Source: CAYRGS01 sp964423875
GTDB taxonomy: Bacteria; UBA8248; JACPRG01; G963555815
Direction: 5' to 3'
Assembly: GCA_964423875.1 (NCBI GenBank)
Contig: CAYRGS010000012.1
Location: 1 to 52,467 of the forward strand
DNA length: 52,467 nucleotides
Shown here: in pieces, positions 1 through 9,058 of the stretch
How positions within the stretch are numbered: position 1 is the first letter of the stretch
Layout of the letters: each line of letters opens with the position of its first letter
Notes under the pieces: generated by a model
Told to the model about the DNA's origin: nothing
Seen by the model: the letters and a program-made list of their open reading frames with translations, nothing else
Databases searched by the model: none
Program-made: the position numbers and the translations under genes

Positions 1-40
1 AACCCGTTCACCGGCCCATCCAAGGTTGAAGATTCTCTTT

Positions 41-114
41 GTGAGAAATACAGACTAAACGAGAGGCGGGGAGAAATGGGGGCTATTCTTCGAAGAGCGC
101 CTGGATAAGACCTC
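41..114. repeat. Partial copy of ftsY 3' end and flank
   Basis: This stretch closely matches positions 1544-1620, which hold the last codons and stop of ftsY plus the bases just downstream. Read on the minus strand it encodes a tail ending ALFEE-stop, as FtsY does, but small indels and the loss of similarity past position 114 show that it is only a fragment. The two copies bracket the binding-protein gene at 250-1287. This suggests the gene came in by an insertion or duplication at the ftsY end. The rest of 1-249 shows only a weak match to the dispersed repeat of 1406-1562 (around 38-60) and the ribosome binding site of the next gene. Confidence 0.75.
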
Positions 115-249
115 GGCGTCGCTGAGGGAGCTTCTTTTAAAGCCGCCTTTATAGGTGCCGGTTGACCGCCGAGAGAAAAGCATTGTATTTTGAGTTGAAG
201 CCCATGTGAAAATTAGGGAAATGGTGCGAAACCAACGGAGGGAGAGGCA

Positions 250-1287
250 ATGAGAAAAGTGCGTTCGGTTTTAGGGATTTCGGTGGTCCTGATGTGCCTC
301 GGGCTCATCCTTTCGAGTCTTTCATTGGTGGGGGAGGTGTCTGCGGCCAAGAAGATTGTCTTCGGGTTCGACTGGGTCCCATACGGGAAATATGTGGGAT
401 ATTACGCCGCCCGGGATAAGGGATTCTATAAGGCCGCCGGGTTTGACGTGTCATTTCAGCGAGGTTACGGAGGAGCCAGCACACAGGTTGGCAATGAGAA
501 GCAGGATTACGGCATCGAGAGCGTGGGGGGGCTTGTCATCGCCCGCAACAAGAAGGTGCCCGTGAAGCTGGTGTCCATGTGGCACGAGCGCTTGATGATG
601 AACGTAATGTTCCTCAAGAGTTCGGGGATCAAGAAAGTGAAGGACCTGGAGGGGAAGAAGCTCGGTGTCACGATTGGAGACGCCATCCACAGAAACTGGC
701 CCATCTTCACTGAGGCTGTGGGCCTGAAGAGTTGGAACCTCGTGCCCATGCGGCCCGCGGCGAAGAACCCCAGTCTCCTGGCCAAGAAGGTGGACGCCAT
801 TCTCTCCTACGCCACAATCACCATCGCTTTGGGGGTATTGGCCAAGAAACGGGGGGAAGAAGTTGGCGAGTTCCTCCTGGGAGATTACGGAGTGAATGTG
901 GCCCAGGACGGCATTATTGCCCATGACAAGCGAATCGCGGAAAACCCCGATGAGGTGAGACGCCTTGTGGCGGCAAGTCTCAAGGGTAACGCCTGGGCCA
1001 TTGATCATCCGAAAGAGGGGGTGAACATCTTTCAGAAGTTCATCCCCGATCAAAGCCCTAAGATGACAGCACTTTTCTGGAACCTCAGCAGTCGCTACCA
1101 GGTTTGGGGAAGCCTGAAGAGGCATGGGCTGGGGTACATCGACCGGGGCGTCATGGAGTCCACCCGGAACTCGATTGCCAAAGTTTATGGGATGAAAAAT
1201 CCCCCGACGTTGGCTGATCTCTACACGACAAAGATGCTTCCGAAGGTGCTTCCCAAACCCAAGCTCCCGCCACTGTTGAAGCGGTGA
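250..1287 (+). CDS. NMT1/THI5-like ABC transporter substrate-binding protein
   Basis: This is a periplasmic solute-binding protein of the NMT1/THI5/SsuA type, which delivers small ligands (pyrimidine precursors, sulfonates, nitrate-like compounds) to an ABC permease. The start ATG follows a strong GGAGGGAG site. Residues 1-33 form a classic signal peptide (basic MRKVR, hydrophobic core, cleavage near VSA-AKK). The mature part opens with FGFDWVPYGKYVGYYAARDKG, typical of the family fold, followed by a KVKDLEGKKLGV segment that matches the usual second strand of the ligand cleft. At 345 residues it has normal family length. No permease or ATPase gene is adjacent, so it is an orphan here and its ligand cannot be stated. 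It lies between two partial copies of the ftsY tail, which hints at acquisition. Confidence 0.85.
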   Translation: MRKVRSVLGISVVLMCLGLILSSLSLVGEVSAAKKIVFGFDWVPYGKYVGYYAARDKGFYKAAGFDVSFQRGYGGASTQVGNEKQDYGIESVGGLVIARNKKVPVKLVSMWHERLMMNVMFLKSSGIKKVKDLEGKKLGVTIGDAIHRNWPIFTEAVGLKSWNLVPMRPAAKNPSLLAKKVDAILSYATITIALGVLAKKRGEEVGEFLLGDYGVNVAQDGIIAHDKRIAENPDEVRRLVAASLKGNAWAIDHPKEGVNIFQKFIPDQSPKMTALFWNLSSRYQVWGSLKRHGLGYIDRGVMESTRNSIAKVYGMKNPPTLADLYTTKMLPKVLPKPKLPPLLKR

Positions 1288-1587
1288 AGGTGGCGAATAT
1301 TCGCAACGGTAGTTTTTCGGGCGGGGACGGCCGGCTGAAAACTCGCCCCTTGTATCTTAGACTCTACGGGTAAACAGGGTTTTTTCGTTGTGGAGTCGGT
1401 CTTGAGCCGGTTGGCTCCCCGTCCCAGCCCGTCACACGTCCGTGGAAAACAGGATGTTGGAATCTGGATGATACCCGTCCGCTGGGTAAACGATTGAGAG
1501 ACATCCCGCTTGTTCGACCTATTCCGTTCGGGCGTTCGCGTTGGTGAGAAATGCGGGCTAAACGGAAGTGCGGGGAGAAATGGGGGG
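1288..1587. other. Intergenic region between the binding-protein gene and ftsY
   Basis: No convincing gene. It holds a 12-bp perfect palindrome at 1293-1304 (GCGAATATTCGC) just after the upstream stop codon, then one full copy of a dispersed repeat (1406-1562), then the conserved flank of ftsY. The two neighbouring genes converge here. I see no clear intrinsic terminator. Confidence 0.6.
1406..1562. repeat. Dispersed intergenic repeat, family A, copy 1
   Basis: This segment aligns over its whole length with 27910-28062. Shared blocks are CCCGTCACACG at 1429 and 27937, ACAG(G/A)ATGTTGG, TTCGACCT..CCGTTCGGGC, and TGAGAAAT near the end. The copies are diverged but colinear. The last block also recurs at 38-60. 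No coding potential or transposase is visible, so this looks like a MITE-like or REP-like intergenic element. Confidence 0.65.
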
Positions 1588-1620
1588 CTATTCTTCGAAG
1601 AGCGCCCGGATAAAGACCTC
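1544..1620. repeat. ftsY 3' end, parental copy of the duplication at 41-114
   Basis: This is the intact partner of the fragment at the start of the window. It spans the ftsY stop and about 11 final codons together with roughly 40 bases of downstream flank. Because the similarity continues past the stop codon, the match reflects DNA duplication and not merely protein conservation. Confidence 0.75.
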
Positions 1621-2532
1621 CGGGTCGAAGGGCTGCAAGTCCTCGATGTCTTCCCCCAGCCCAACATAGCGCACGGGGAGGTCCAGTTCGTCCAGGATGC
1701 TGAGGATGATCCCCCCTTTGGCCGTGCCGTCCAGCTTGGTCAGGATCAAACCGGTGACGCCGGCACTCTCAAGGAACTGCCGGGCCTGGATGATGGCGTT
1801 CTGGCCCGTCGTGGCGTCCAGGACCAGGAGGACCTCGTGGGGTGCGCCCTCGATGAGGCGGCCGACCGTTCGTCCGATCTTCTCCAACTCGTCCATCAAG
1901 TTCCGCCGGGTGTGAAAACGTCCGGCCGTGTCCACGATGAGGATGTCGCACTCCCGGGCCAGAGCGGCCTGGGCGGCGTCGAAAACGACGGCCGAGGGGT
2001 CCGCGTCCGCGCTGCCCTTGACGATGTCCACGCCGGCTCGCTCGCGCCAAACATCGAGCTGCTCCACCGCGGCCGCCCGAAACGTATCGGCTGCCGCCAG
2101 GAGCACCCGCCGACCGGCAGAAGCGTACCGGTGGGCCAGCTTCCCCACGCTCGTGGTCTTCCCCGTCCCGTTGACCCCGACCGCCAGAATGACGTGAGGC
2201 TTCGAGACCGTGTGGTTCTCCGCGGCGGGGCCGCCCGGCTTCCCGGCCAGAAGCTCCCGGATCGCCTGTTCGACTCGGGCGCGAACTCCATCCGCCCCCC
2301 GAAGCTCTCCAGCCCGCTCGGCCTTTTCGATGTGTCCGACGAGGCGCATCGTCAGTGAGACGCCCAGGTCCGCCCCAATCAGGGTTTCCTCCAGATTTTC
2401 CAACAACTCCGGATCGACGCGCCCCCGGCCCGCCGCGACCCGCGCCAGGGAGCCCAGAAAGGTCTCGCGGGTTTTGGCCAGCCCCTTCCGGAATAGACGG
2501 AGCAAACCCGGTTTTTGTGATTCACCGCTCAC
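1588..2532 (-). CDS. ftsY: Signal recognition particle receptor FtsY
   Basis: FtsY is the SRP receptor GTPase that brings ribosome-nascent chain complexes to the Sec translocon at the inner membrane. The 314-residue protein has a short N-terminal helical region (about 1-100) and a complete NG domain: G1 motif GVNGTGKTT at 119-127, then ADTFRAAAVEQL, the G3 motif DTAGR, and TKLDGTAKGG near the end. The acidic A domain found in some FtsY proteins is missing, as in many bacteria. The start is GTG with GGGAGAAG eight bases upstream. It sits 87 bases after smc on the same strand, and the smc-ftsY order matches the widespread rnc-smc-ftsY arrangement. Its 3' end is partly duplicated at 41-114. Confidence 0.97.
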   Translation of the reverse strand: MSGESQKPGLLRLFRKGLAKTRETFLGSLARVAAGRGRVDPELLENLEETLIGADLGVSLTMRLVGHIEKAERAGELRGADGVRARVEQAIRELLAGKPGGPAAENHTVSKPHVILAVGVNGTGKTTSVGKLAHRYASAGRRVLLAAADTFRAAAVEQLDVWRERAGVDIVKGSADADPSAVVFDAAQAALARECDILIVDTAGRFHTRRNLMDELEKIGRTVGRLIEGAPHEVLLVLDATTGQNAIIQARQFLESAGVTGLILTKLDGTAKGGIILSILDELDLPVRYVGLGEDIEDLQPFDPEVFIRALFEE

Positions 2533-2619
2533 CGCGCAAACTTCTCCCGCTCGGGTGTGTTCATGCGCCGGATCAATGGGGTTGAGTCGGTCGGGGGGGC
2601 TTTGGCCGGCGGAAACGAA

Positions 2620-5600
2620 TCACCCGCCCGAAGGGAGCGGAGATTCCGCCGGAAGCTTCTCGGACAGCCCCATTTCGGATTCATCCGGACCGGCGCCGGA
2701 CGCCGGGGCGCCGTTGATCTTGTCCGACTTGATGGATGAAACCTTCTCAAGCGCCGGCGGGCCGGGCCGGCCGTTTCCTTCGGGTTCCTCGATAGGTTCG
2801 ACATCGGCCCACCGGTCTTCGGTCGAAGGGTCCGCGTCCGTTTCCGCCGCGGGGGGCGCGTGACGCGAGGCGTCGCTCTCGGCGCCGGGCGCGCCGTCGT
2901 CCCTCGGGGGACCCATCCGATTCAGGTCCACCGACACCACCCCGGAGACGCCCTTCTCGAGCATGGTCACGCCGTAGAGGACGTCCGCGAAGGACATGGT
3001 CCGTTTGTTGTGGGTGATGACGATGAACTGGGTCTTCGGGGAGAGTTCGCGAAGGATATCGATGAAACGGGCGACGTTGTGGTCGTCCAGCGTGGCGTCC
3101 ACCTCATCCAGGAGGCAGAACGGGCTCGGGTGATAGCGGAAGATGGCGAAGAGCAGGGCAATGGCCGTAAGGGCCTTTTCGCCCGCCGAGAGCAGAAGGA
3201 TGTTCCCCAGCTTCTTTCCGGGGGGCTGGACCATGATGTCCACCCCTGTCTCCAGCAGGTTGCTCTCGTCCGAGAGGACAAGGGCGGCCCGGCCCCCGCC
3301 GAACAGCCGCCGAAAGACCTCCGAGAAGGTCTCGCTGATCGCGTCGAAGGCGGTCTTGAAGCGCTGCCGGGTGGTCCGGTTGATCCGGTCGATAGTGTCG
3401 TGGAGGGTCTGAATCGACGAGACCAGGTCCTCCTGTTGGCCTTTGAGGAACTGATAGCGCTCGTTGAGCTGCTCAAACTCGCTCAGGGCGCCCATGTTCA
3501 CGTCACCCATTCGTCTCAAGCGGTCTTGCAGGGAAGTCGCCTCTTCGCGCAGGGATTCCCGCTCCTCGTCCGGCAGATCAGCCTCCTCCGCGCTGATGGT
3601 GACGGCGGCCAGGTCGACGCCGTAAGAAATCTGGGCGCGCTGGCAGAGCAGGTCCCGTTCCACCTTGAGCTGCGACAGGCCCTCCGAAATCGCCTCCAAC
3701 TCTTCCTGCAGGGCGGCGGTCCGGTCCTGGAGGCCGCGGGCGCGCTCCTGGGTTTCCCGCAGGAAAGCCTGGTCGGCGGCAATCGCCTCCTCGAGGTCCT
3801 TCGCCTCGGCCCCCCAGGCCTCCCGGTGGTTGTGGATCTCCCGGATCCGCTCGCGGGCCTGAAGGTCCGACTGCCCCAACGCCTCCAGCCGGGCGCGATC
3901 GGATTCGGCGTTTTCCCCCAACCGATCCATCCGTCCGCGAATCTCGCGGCGGCGCTCTTCGAACCGTTGAACTTCGACTGTCCGGTTGTCTGCGCGCGCC
4001 CGCACTTCAGCCAGCGCGACGCGCTGCGAAGCCACCGATTCGGCTGCTTGCTCGACTTTTTCGCGCCCCTCCGCCAGGGCGCTCGCACCGTCGCGGACGC
4101 ACGCCTCCGCTTTCGTGCACTCTTTGCCGATTTGATCGAGGTCTTCCCGCGTCCGGCGCATGCTCGCGCCCAAGGCGTCCCCTTCCTCCGCCATCCGCTC
4201 CAGCTCTTGGTGTGACGCTTCCAGGCCCTCGCTAATGCGGGAAACGCCCGCGGCCAGGCCCTCCATCTCCCGGCGGATCTCCGCCAGATCGGATTCCGCT
4301 TCCCGGGCCGCCCGGAGGCAATCCTCCAACATCCTGGCGAGACCCGCCCGGTGTTCTTTCTCCTCCTCCCGGGCCGCCTCCGCACGGTCGATTTCTTCCC
4401 GCAGACGGGCGGTCTCGGTCTTCAGGCCCTCAATTTCCTTGCGGCGCTGAAGGGGACCGGCGCCCAGCGTTCCGGCCGACGTGATTCCCGAGGGGTGCAG
4501 GACCTCGCCCGCCCGGGTCGCCAGCACGCCGACCTCCCCGCCCCGTTTCCACAGGGAGATCGCCGCGTCGAAATCCCGGACCACCCGAACGCCGTCCAGC
4601 AACCTCCGGACGAGGGAAGCGAACTCGGCCGGCGCCCGGACGAAGTCGGCCGCATTCCCCAAGATTCCGGAGCCTTTGACCGGCGGGGCGGCGAACGGCG
4701 GGCAATACCCTTCGTAATAAACCGGGGGGGATGACCCGCCTGCCGGACGAACCCGGAGATCCTTCGGTATCAGGGCGCCCCGGCCCGCGCCGGACTTGCG
4801 GAGGTGCTCGACGGCGTCTTTCACCTCGGACGGTCCTTCGACGACGGCCCCCTGGAGTCGTTCGCCCAGGACCGCTTCGATCGCGATCTCGTAACCCGGC
4901 TGAACCTCCAGAAGGTCGGCCAGGGGGGAGAGGATTTCACCCGGCCACCCCTTCCACCCGGAGCCGTCCATGGACCGCGCCAACCCCTCGAGGGCGGTCA
5001 ACGAAGAGGACTGGGAGGCGAGACCTTCTTTCAGCCGATACATGGCCTCCTGCGCCCGGGCGAGGTCGGCGGTCTTTTCTTCCAGCTCCCCGCGAAGCGC
5101 CGCTTCCCGGGCGCGCACGTCTTCGAGCGCGGCGGACGCCCCTTCCGAGCGGCGTTCCGCCGCCTCCAGACGGGACTGCGTTTCTTTTCGTCTCTGCTGG
5201 TCGCGCGCGCGCTCCGCGTCCACTTGCGCCTTGCGCCGGTCCAGCGAGCTCAGTTGATCCTGGAACAGTTGGATCTGGACTTCCGTGCGGGTGAACCGGC
5301 CGGCCAACTCGTGCACCCGGGATTTTTCCGCCTCTATCGATTCCTCACGGGCGGTCTGCTCGCTCCGGGTCTCCTGCAATCCGCTCTGGCGGCGCGATAA
5401 CTCCTGTTCCGCCTCCCGCATGGCGCGGTCTTGCCGCTTCGCCTCTCCCCGGGCGTGCTCAAGGGATTCGGAGGCGGCAGTGAGCTCGGCCTGGAGGGCG
5501 TTCCCCTCCTCCTTGCGTGTCTTGGCGGCGGCTTCCAGGGCTTCCCGCTGCTCCAGGTAAAGCTCGATCCGCGTCTCGAGCCGGTGGGCCTCCGCGTCCC

Positions 5601-6486
5601 CGTCCCGGATCTGCGTGAGCAGGTGGCCCAGGGTCTCCTCGCGGAGGGCCATCTGGTGGCGGCGCTCTTCGGCGGCCGCGTCCGCGGCGGACCATTCGGC
5701 GCGCAGCTCGGCCTCCTCGCGCTTTCGCTCGTCGTAGGCCTTTTGCTTCGGGGCGATTTGCTGATCCAGGGCCGCGTAGTCGGCGCGCAGGAGCCGGCCG
5801 TCCACCTCCCGGAGCCGGTCCTGGATTTCCTTGTGCTGGGAGGCTCGCTTGGCCTGGCGTTCCAGCGAGCGGGTTTGACGCTCCACTTCTCCGACGATGT
5901 CGTTGATGCGGTCCAGGTTGTCCTTGGCCGCCTGGAGCTTGCGGAGGGCCTCGTTTCGCCGGGTCTTGTACTTCATAATCCCGGCCGCTTCTTCGATGAC
6001 CTCCCGGCGGTCCTCCACCCGGGCCGTCAAGAGGGCCTCGATCCGCCCCTGCTCGATGATGGAAAAGGAATGCGTGTTGAGCCCGGTGTCCAGGAAGAGG
6101 TCCACGACGTCGCGGAGGCGGGTGGGTTTCTGATTGATGAGGTATTCGCTGTCGCCGGAGCGGTAGAGCCTTCGGGTCACCCGGACGGTGTCCTCGACCG
6201 CCCATTGGGCTGACAGGCGGCTTGAGATGTCCGACAGCGTCATCGTGACCTCGGCCATCGCGGCCGGACGCCGGCCATCGCTGCCGTTGAAGATCATGTC
6301 TTCCATCCGCTTTCCGCGGAGGGTCTTCGGCTGCTGCTCCCCCAGCACCCAGCGGATGGCGTCCACGACGTTGCTCTTGCCGCACCCATTGGGGCCGACA
6401 ATGCCCGCCACGCCCGAGCCGAACTCCAACCGGGTCCGTTCGATGAAGGACTTGAATCCCTGAAGCTCGATCCGCTCGATGCGCAT
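2620..6486 (-). CDS. smc: Chromosome segregation protein SMC
   Basis: SMC is the ATP-driven condensin subunit that folds and segregates the chromosome together with ScpA and ScpB, neither of which is in this window. Visible parts in order are the N-terminal ATPase half with Walker A GPNGCGKS (31-38), a long heptad-rich coiled coil, a globular hinge in the middle, a second coil, and the C-terminal half with LLSAGEKALTAIALLFA (signature) and PFCLLDEVDATLDD (Walker B). Bacterial SMC proteins are usually about 1,150-1,200 residues. This one is 1,288, with a tail of roughly 100 residues after the ATPase that is rich in acidic residues, Pro and Gly and looks disordered. A sigma-70-like promoter lies just upstream at 6527-6555. 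Confidence 0.97.
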   Translation of the reverse strand: MRIERIELQGFKSFIERTRLEFGSGVAGIVGPNGCGKSNVVDAIRWVLGEQQPKTLRGKRMEDMIFNGSDGRRPAAMAEVTMTLSDISSRLSAQWAVEDTVRVTRRLYRSGDSEYLINQKPTRLRDVVDLFLDTGLNTHSFSIIEQGRIEALLTARVEDRREVIEEAAGIMKYKTRRNEALRKLQAAKDNLDRINDIVGEVERQTRSLERQAKRASQHKEIQDRLREVDGRLLRADYAALDQQIAPKQKAYDERKREEAELRAEWSAADAAAEERRHQMALREETLGHLLTQIRDGDAEAHRLETRIELYLEQREALEAAAKTRKEEGNALQAELTAASESLEHARGEAKRQDRAMREAEQELSRRQSGLQETRSEQTAREESIEAEKSRVHELAGRFTRTEVQIQLFQDQLSSLDRRKAQVDAERARDQQRRKETQSRLEAAERRSEGASAALEDVRAREAALRGELEEKTADLARAQEAMYRLKEGLASQSSSLTALEGLARSMDGSGWKGWPGEILSPLADLLEVQPGYEIAIEAVLGERLQGAVVEGPSEVKDAVEHLRKSGAGRGALIPKDLRVRPAGGSSPPVYYEGYCPPFAAPPVKGSGILGNAADFVRAPAEFASLVRRLLDGVRVVRDFDAAISLWKRGGEVGVLATRAGEVLHPSGITSAGTLGAGPLQRRKEIEGLKTETARLREEIDRAEAAREEEKEHRAGLARMLEDCLRAAREAESDLAEIRREMEGLAAGVSRISEGLEASHQELERMAEEGDALGASMRRTREDLDQIGKECTKAEACVRDGASALAEGREKVEQAAESVASQRVALAEVRARADNRTVEVQRFEERRREIRGRMDRLGENAESDRARLEALGQSDLQARERIREIHNHREAWGAEAKDLEEAIAADQAFLRETQERARGLQDRTAALQEELEAISEGLSQLKVERDLLCQRAQISYGVDLAAVTISAEEADLPDEERESLREEATSLQDRLRRMGDVNMGALSEFEQLNERYQFLKGQQEDLVSSIQTLHDTIDRINRTTRQRFKTAFDAISETFSEVFRRLFGGGRAALVLSDESNLLETGVDIMVQPPGKKLGNILLLSAGEKALTAIALLFAIFRYHPSPFCLLDEVDATLDDHNVARFIDILRELSPKTQFIVITHNKRTMSFADVLYGVTMLEKGVSGVVSVDLNRMGPPRDDGAPGAESDASRHAPPAAETDADPSTEDRWADVEPIEEPEGNGRPGPPALEKVSSIKSDKINGAPASGAGPDESEMGLSEKLPAESPLPSGG

Positions 6487-6526
6487 GAAACCCCCTGACC
6501 AAAAATCCTCAACTCACATCGAGACC

Positions 6527-6555
6527 ATTGTATCCGTGTGAGGCCCGGATGAAAA
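6527..6555 (-). promoter_or_regulatory. Putative sigma-70 promoter of smc-ftsY
   Basis: On the minus strand a -35 box TTTTCA (6550-6555) is followed after exactly 17 bases by a -10 box TACAAT (6527-6532), about 40 bases before the smc start codon. The -35 matches four of six consensus bases and the -10 five of six. It would let smc-ftsY be expressed apart from the fab genes upstream. Confidence 0.4.
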
Positions 6556-6772
6556 GCGTTAATACAACAATTTGTGGATTGATCTGGGTTTTTCCACTAC
6601 ATCTAGAGGTTTGGTGATATCGCGACGGATCATCCTTCGTTGAGGCCCGGCGAGACACAGCCTTGGGCAAGGGGGCGGGCCGGGAAAAACCCGGGCCTTG
6701 ATGCATCCTTGACCATCGGAGCAATTTCTTAGGAGGAAGTCGGACGGACAGCCCTGAAAACCGATGGACCTC

Positions 6773-6822
6773 AGGGGCGGCCGCCCCTCGGGGGGCCCCG
6801 CCCCTTTGGGGCCGTCGGCCCC
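6773..6822 (-). terminator. GC-palindrome cluster after rnc
   Basis: A perfect 16-bp palindrome (6773-6788, AGGGGCGG/CCGCCCCT) is followed by a stem with 6-bp arms and a 3-base loop at 6808-6822 (GGGGCC-GTC-GGCCCC), starting two bases past the rnc stop codon. There is no T-tract, so a canonical intrinsic terminator is not shown. A transcript-end or RNA-stability role is inferred from position only. Confidence 0.35.
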
Positions 6823-6823
6823 A

Positions 6824-7525
6824 CTATCGCTGGAGGATCTCCAGTCCGTTCTTGGCGGCTTGCTGCTCGGCGCTCTTCTTGCTCGTCCCGATGCCGGTTG
6901 CCACCGTCTCGCCCTGAATCTCCACCGCGATTTCAAATACCTTTTCGTGCTCAGGCCCGTCTTCGCGCATGACTTTGTAAACCGGGATTGATTTCCTGGA
7001 TTGCTGGACGAATTCCTGAAATTGACTCTTGAAGTCCAGGTGAGGGTCCATTTCGCGGTCGAACAGTTTCTGGATGAAGCCGGTCGCGCCCGCGTATCCG
7101 CCGTCGAGAAAGATGGCCCCTGTTAAAGCCTCCAAGGCGTTGGCGAGCAGGGAGGCTTTGTGGCGTCCGCCAGTCGCGGTCTCCCCTTTGCCCAGACGCA
7201 GATAGGCCCCCAATTCAAGGACTCGGGCCATCTTTGCCAGGTGGCTGGCGCTCACAAGGCGGGAGCGGATCTTCGACAACTCCCCCTCGTTGGCGCTCGG
7301 GAGCTCCACGAAATATTGTTCGCTGAGGACAAGCCCTAGAACGGCGTCGCCGAGAAACTCCAGCCGTTCGTTGTGCGGCCGTTTCCGTCGTTTTTCGTTG
7401 GCGTAGGAACGGTGCGTCAGAGAGGCTTCCAAGAGGTCGATGTCGCGGAACTCATACCCCAGGCGCCGCTGAAATACGGAAAGCTGTTCGTTCCGTTCCG
7501 GGGAAAGTTCCGAATCATCCGCCAT
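6824..7525 (-). CDS. rnc: Ribonuclease III
   Basis: RNase III cleaves double-stranded RNA in rRNA processing and mRNA turnover. The protein has the family signature NERLEFLGDAVLGLVLSE in its catalytic domain, the second metal-site region around ALTGAIFLDGG, and a C-terminal double-stranded RNA binding domain ending in SAEQQAAKNGLEIL. I place the start at the ATG giving MADDSELSPERN. This makes a 233-residue product of normal length and overlaps the end of fabF by 11 bases. An in-frame TTG 14 codons upstream (7567) is possible but would overlap fabF by 53 bases. It lies between fabF and smc in a long minus-strand cluster. Confidence 0.95.
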   Translation of the reverse strand: MADDSELSPERNEQLSVFQRRLGYEFRDIDLLEASLTHRSYANEKRRKRPHNERLEFLGDAVLGLVLSEQYFVELPSANEGELSKIRSRLVSASHLAKMARVLELGAYLRLGKGETATGGRHKASLLANALEALTGAIFLDGGYAGATGFIQKLFDREMDPHLDFKSQFQEFVQQSRKSIPVYKVMREDGPEHEKVFEIAVEIQGETVATGIGTSKKSAEQQAAKNGLEILQR

Positions 7526-8768
7526 TGAGGCCGCGCTGAATGACAATGGATGCGTTGGTTCCGCCAAATCCGAAGGAGTTGGTCAGAGCGAATTTCGCGT
7601 TGGTTTCCCGCGCCTCGTTCGGCACATAATTCAGGTCGCACGCCGGGTCGGGGTCTTCCAGGTTGATCGTGGGCGGGATCACGCCCCGGTCCATGGCGAG
7701 GAGGGAGAAGATTGTCTCAACGCCGCCGGCGCCGCCCAACAGATGACCCGTCATGGATTTGGTGGACCCCACCGGAATTTTATAGGCGAACTCGCCAAAC
7801 ACGTTTTTGATGGCGTTGGTTTCATTGACATCCCCTTGAGGGGTCCCCGTGCCGTGGGCGTTGATGTACCCGATATCTTCCGGTGTAAGCCCGGCGTCCT
7901 TGAGCGACCGCCGCATGCACCGGGCGGCGCCGTCCCCGCTGGGGTCCGGCTGGGTCATGTGGTGGGCGTCCCCGCTCATGCCGTAACCCACCACCTCCCC
8001 GTAAATGCGGGCGCCTCGCTTCTTGGCGTATTCCAATTCTTCCAGGATGACGACGCCGGCCCCCTCGCCGATGACGAAACCGCTGCGGGAAGCGTCAAAG
8101 GGGCGGGAGGCTTTTTCGGCCGGTTCATTGTGCGTCGAGAGGGCGCGCATGGCCGCAAATCCCCCCACGCCCAGCGGGGAGATCACCGATTCGCTGCTGC
8201 CCGTGATCATCGCCACGGCGTCTCCGCGCTCGATCAGCCGGGCGGCGTCACCGATGCAGTGATTGCCGGTGGCGCAGGCCGTGCAGATACAAGCGTTCGG
8301 ACCCCGGGCGTTATGCCGCATGGAGATCATGCCCGAGGACATGTTGGCGATGAGGCCCGGGATGAAGAACGGGGTGATCCGGCTGGGACCTCTCTCTTGC
8401 AGGACGGTATGAATCTTTTCCAGCATCGGCAGACCGCCCAGGCCCGCCCCGACCATAACCCCGACGTCATCGCCGTTGGAATCATCGATCCTCAGGCCCG
8501 AATCCTCCAGCGCTTCCTGTGTGGCCGCCATGGCGAAATGGATGAACTGGTCCACCCGCTTGATCTCTTTCTTTTCCATGAAATTTTCGGCATTGAAATC
8601 GCGGACTTCCCCCGCCACGTGGCAACTGTACTCAGAACTGTCGAAATAGGTGATCGGGCCAATCCCCGATTTTCCCGCGACCAATGCCGACCAAGTCGTT
8701 TCCACGTTGTTGCCAATCGGCGTGACCACGCCCATTCCTGTAATGGCGACTCTGTGTCCGTTTTTCAT
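7515..8768 (-). CDS. fabF: 3-oxoacyl-ACP synthase II
   Basis: FabF condenses malonyl-ACP with acyl-ACP in the elongation cycle of type II fatty acid synthesis in the cytoplasm. The 417-residue protein has normal length and the full Cys-His-His set: Cys165 within TACATGNHC, a His in INAHGTGTPQGD, and a second His in STKSMTGHLLGGAGG. The C-terminus FGFGGTNASIV is typical. It follows acpP on the same strand after 290 bases and overlaps rnc by a few bases, so these genes are probably co-transcribed. Confidence 0.97.
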   Translation of the reverse strand: MKNGHRVAITGMGVVTPIGNNVETTWSALVAGKSGIGPITYFDSSEYSCHVAGEVRDFNAENFMEKKEIKRVDQFIHFAMAATQEALEDSGLRIDDSNGDDVGVMVGAGLGGLPMLEKIHTVLQERGPSRITPFFIPGLIANMSSGMISMRHNARGPNACICTACATGNHCIGDAARLIERGDAVAMITGSSESVISPLGVGGFAAMRALSTHNEPAEKASRPFDASRSGFVIGEGAGVVILEELEYAKKRGARIYGEVVGYGMSGDAHHMTQPDPSGDGAARCMRRSLKDAGLTPEDIGYINAHGTGTPQGDVNETNAIKNVFGEFAYKIPVGSTKSMTGHLLGGAGGVETIFSLLAMDRGVIPPTINLEDPDPACDLNYVPNEARETNAKFALTNSFGFGGTNASIVIQRGLNGG

Positions 8769-9058
8769 CTTTCTACCCGCTGTCCCTTATGCGGCGTTCG
8801 TCCCGAAAGACCCTGTCCGCCCGAAGGGCGATCCCGCAAGCCCGATGCCGGACGGACCCGCGGCGGAATATACGAGCACGCGCTCTTCCGGCCCGTCCCC
8901 GTCCTTTCCCGTTCGGCTGGAAAAGCACTGAATCCCCGGATTGGCTCTTATGTTTTCGGGGGGGGCCTCCGGCAACCGCCCGTCCTCGCACTGGAACCGC
9001 TTGATTGAGTTTTTCGCTTCATTCACGAGGTTCTGAACCGCACATCAAACATCGGAGT
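8769..9058. other. acpP-fabF intergenic region
   Basis: These 290 bases between two genes of the same cluster contain no ORF I can defend and no clear hairpin plus T-tract. The gap is long for an operon made of closely packed genes. A second promoter for fabF or an attenuation site would be possible, but I could not recognise one. Confidence 0.5.

Larger units (their letters stand above)
6487..6823. other. rnc-smc intergenic region
   Basis: No gene is supported in these 337 bases. The part near smc contains its putative promoter. The middle has an imperfect CCGGG-AAAAA-CCCGG hairpin near 6683. The part next to the rnc stop codon is a dense cluster of GC palindromes (6773-6822) that could end rnc transcription or stabilise its message. 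Confidence 0.6.

Noticed and set aside
2860..4215. Plus-strand open frames opposite smc
   Set aside because: Composition and lack of motifs mark them as shadows of the coiled-coil coding region.
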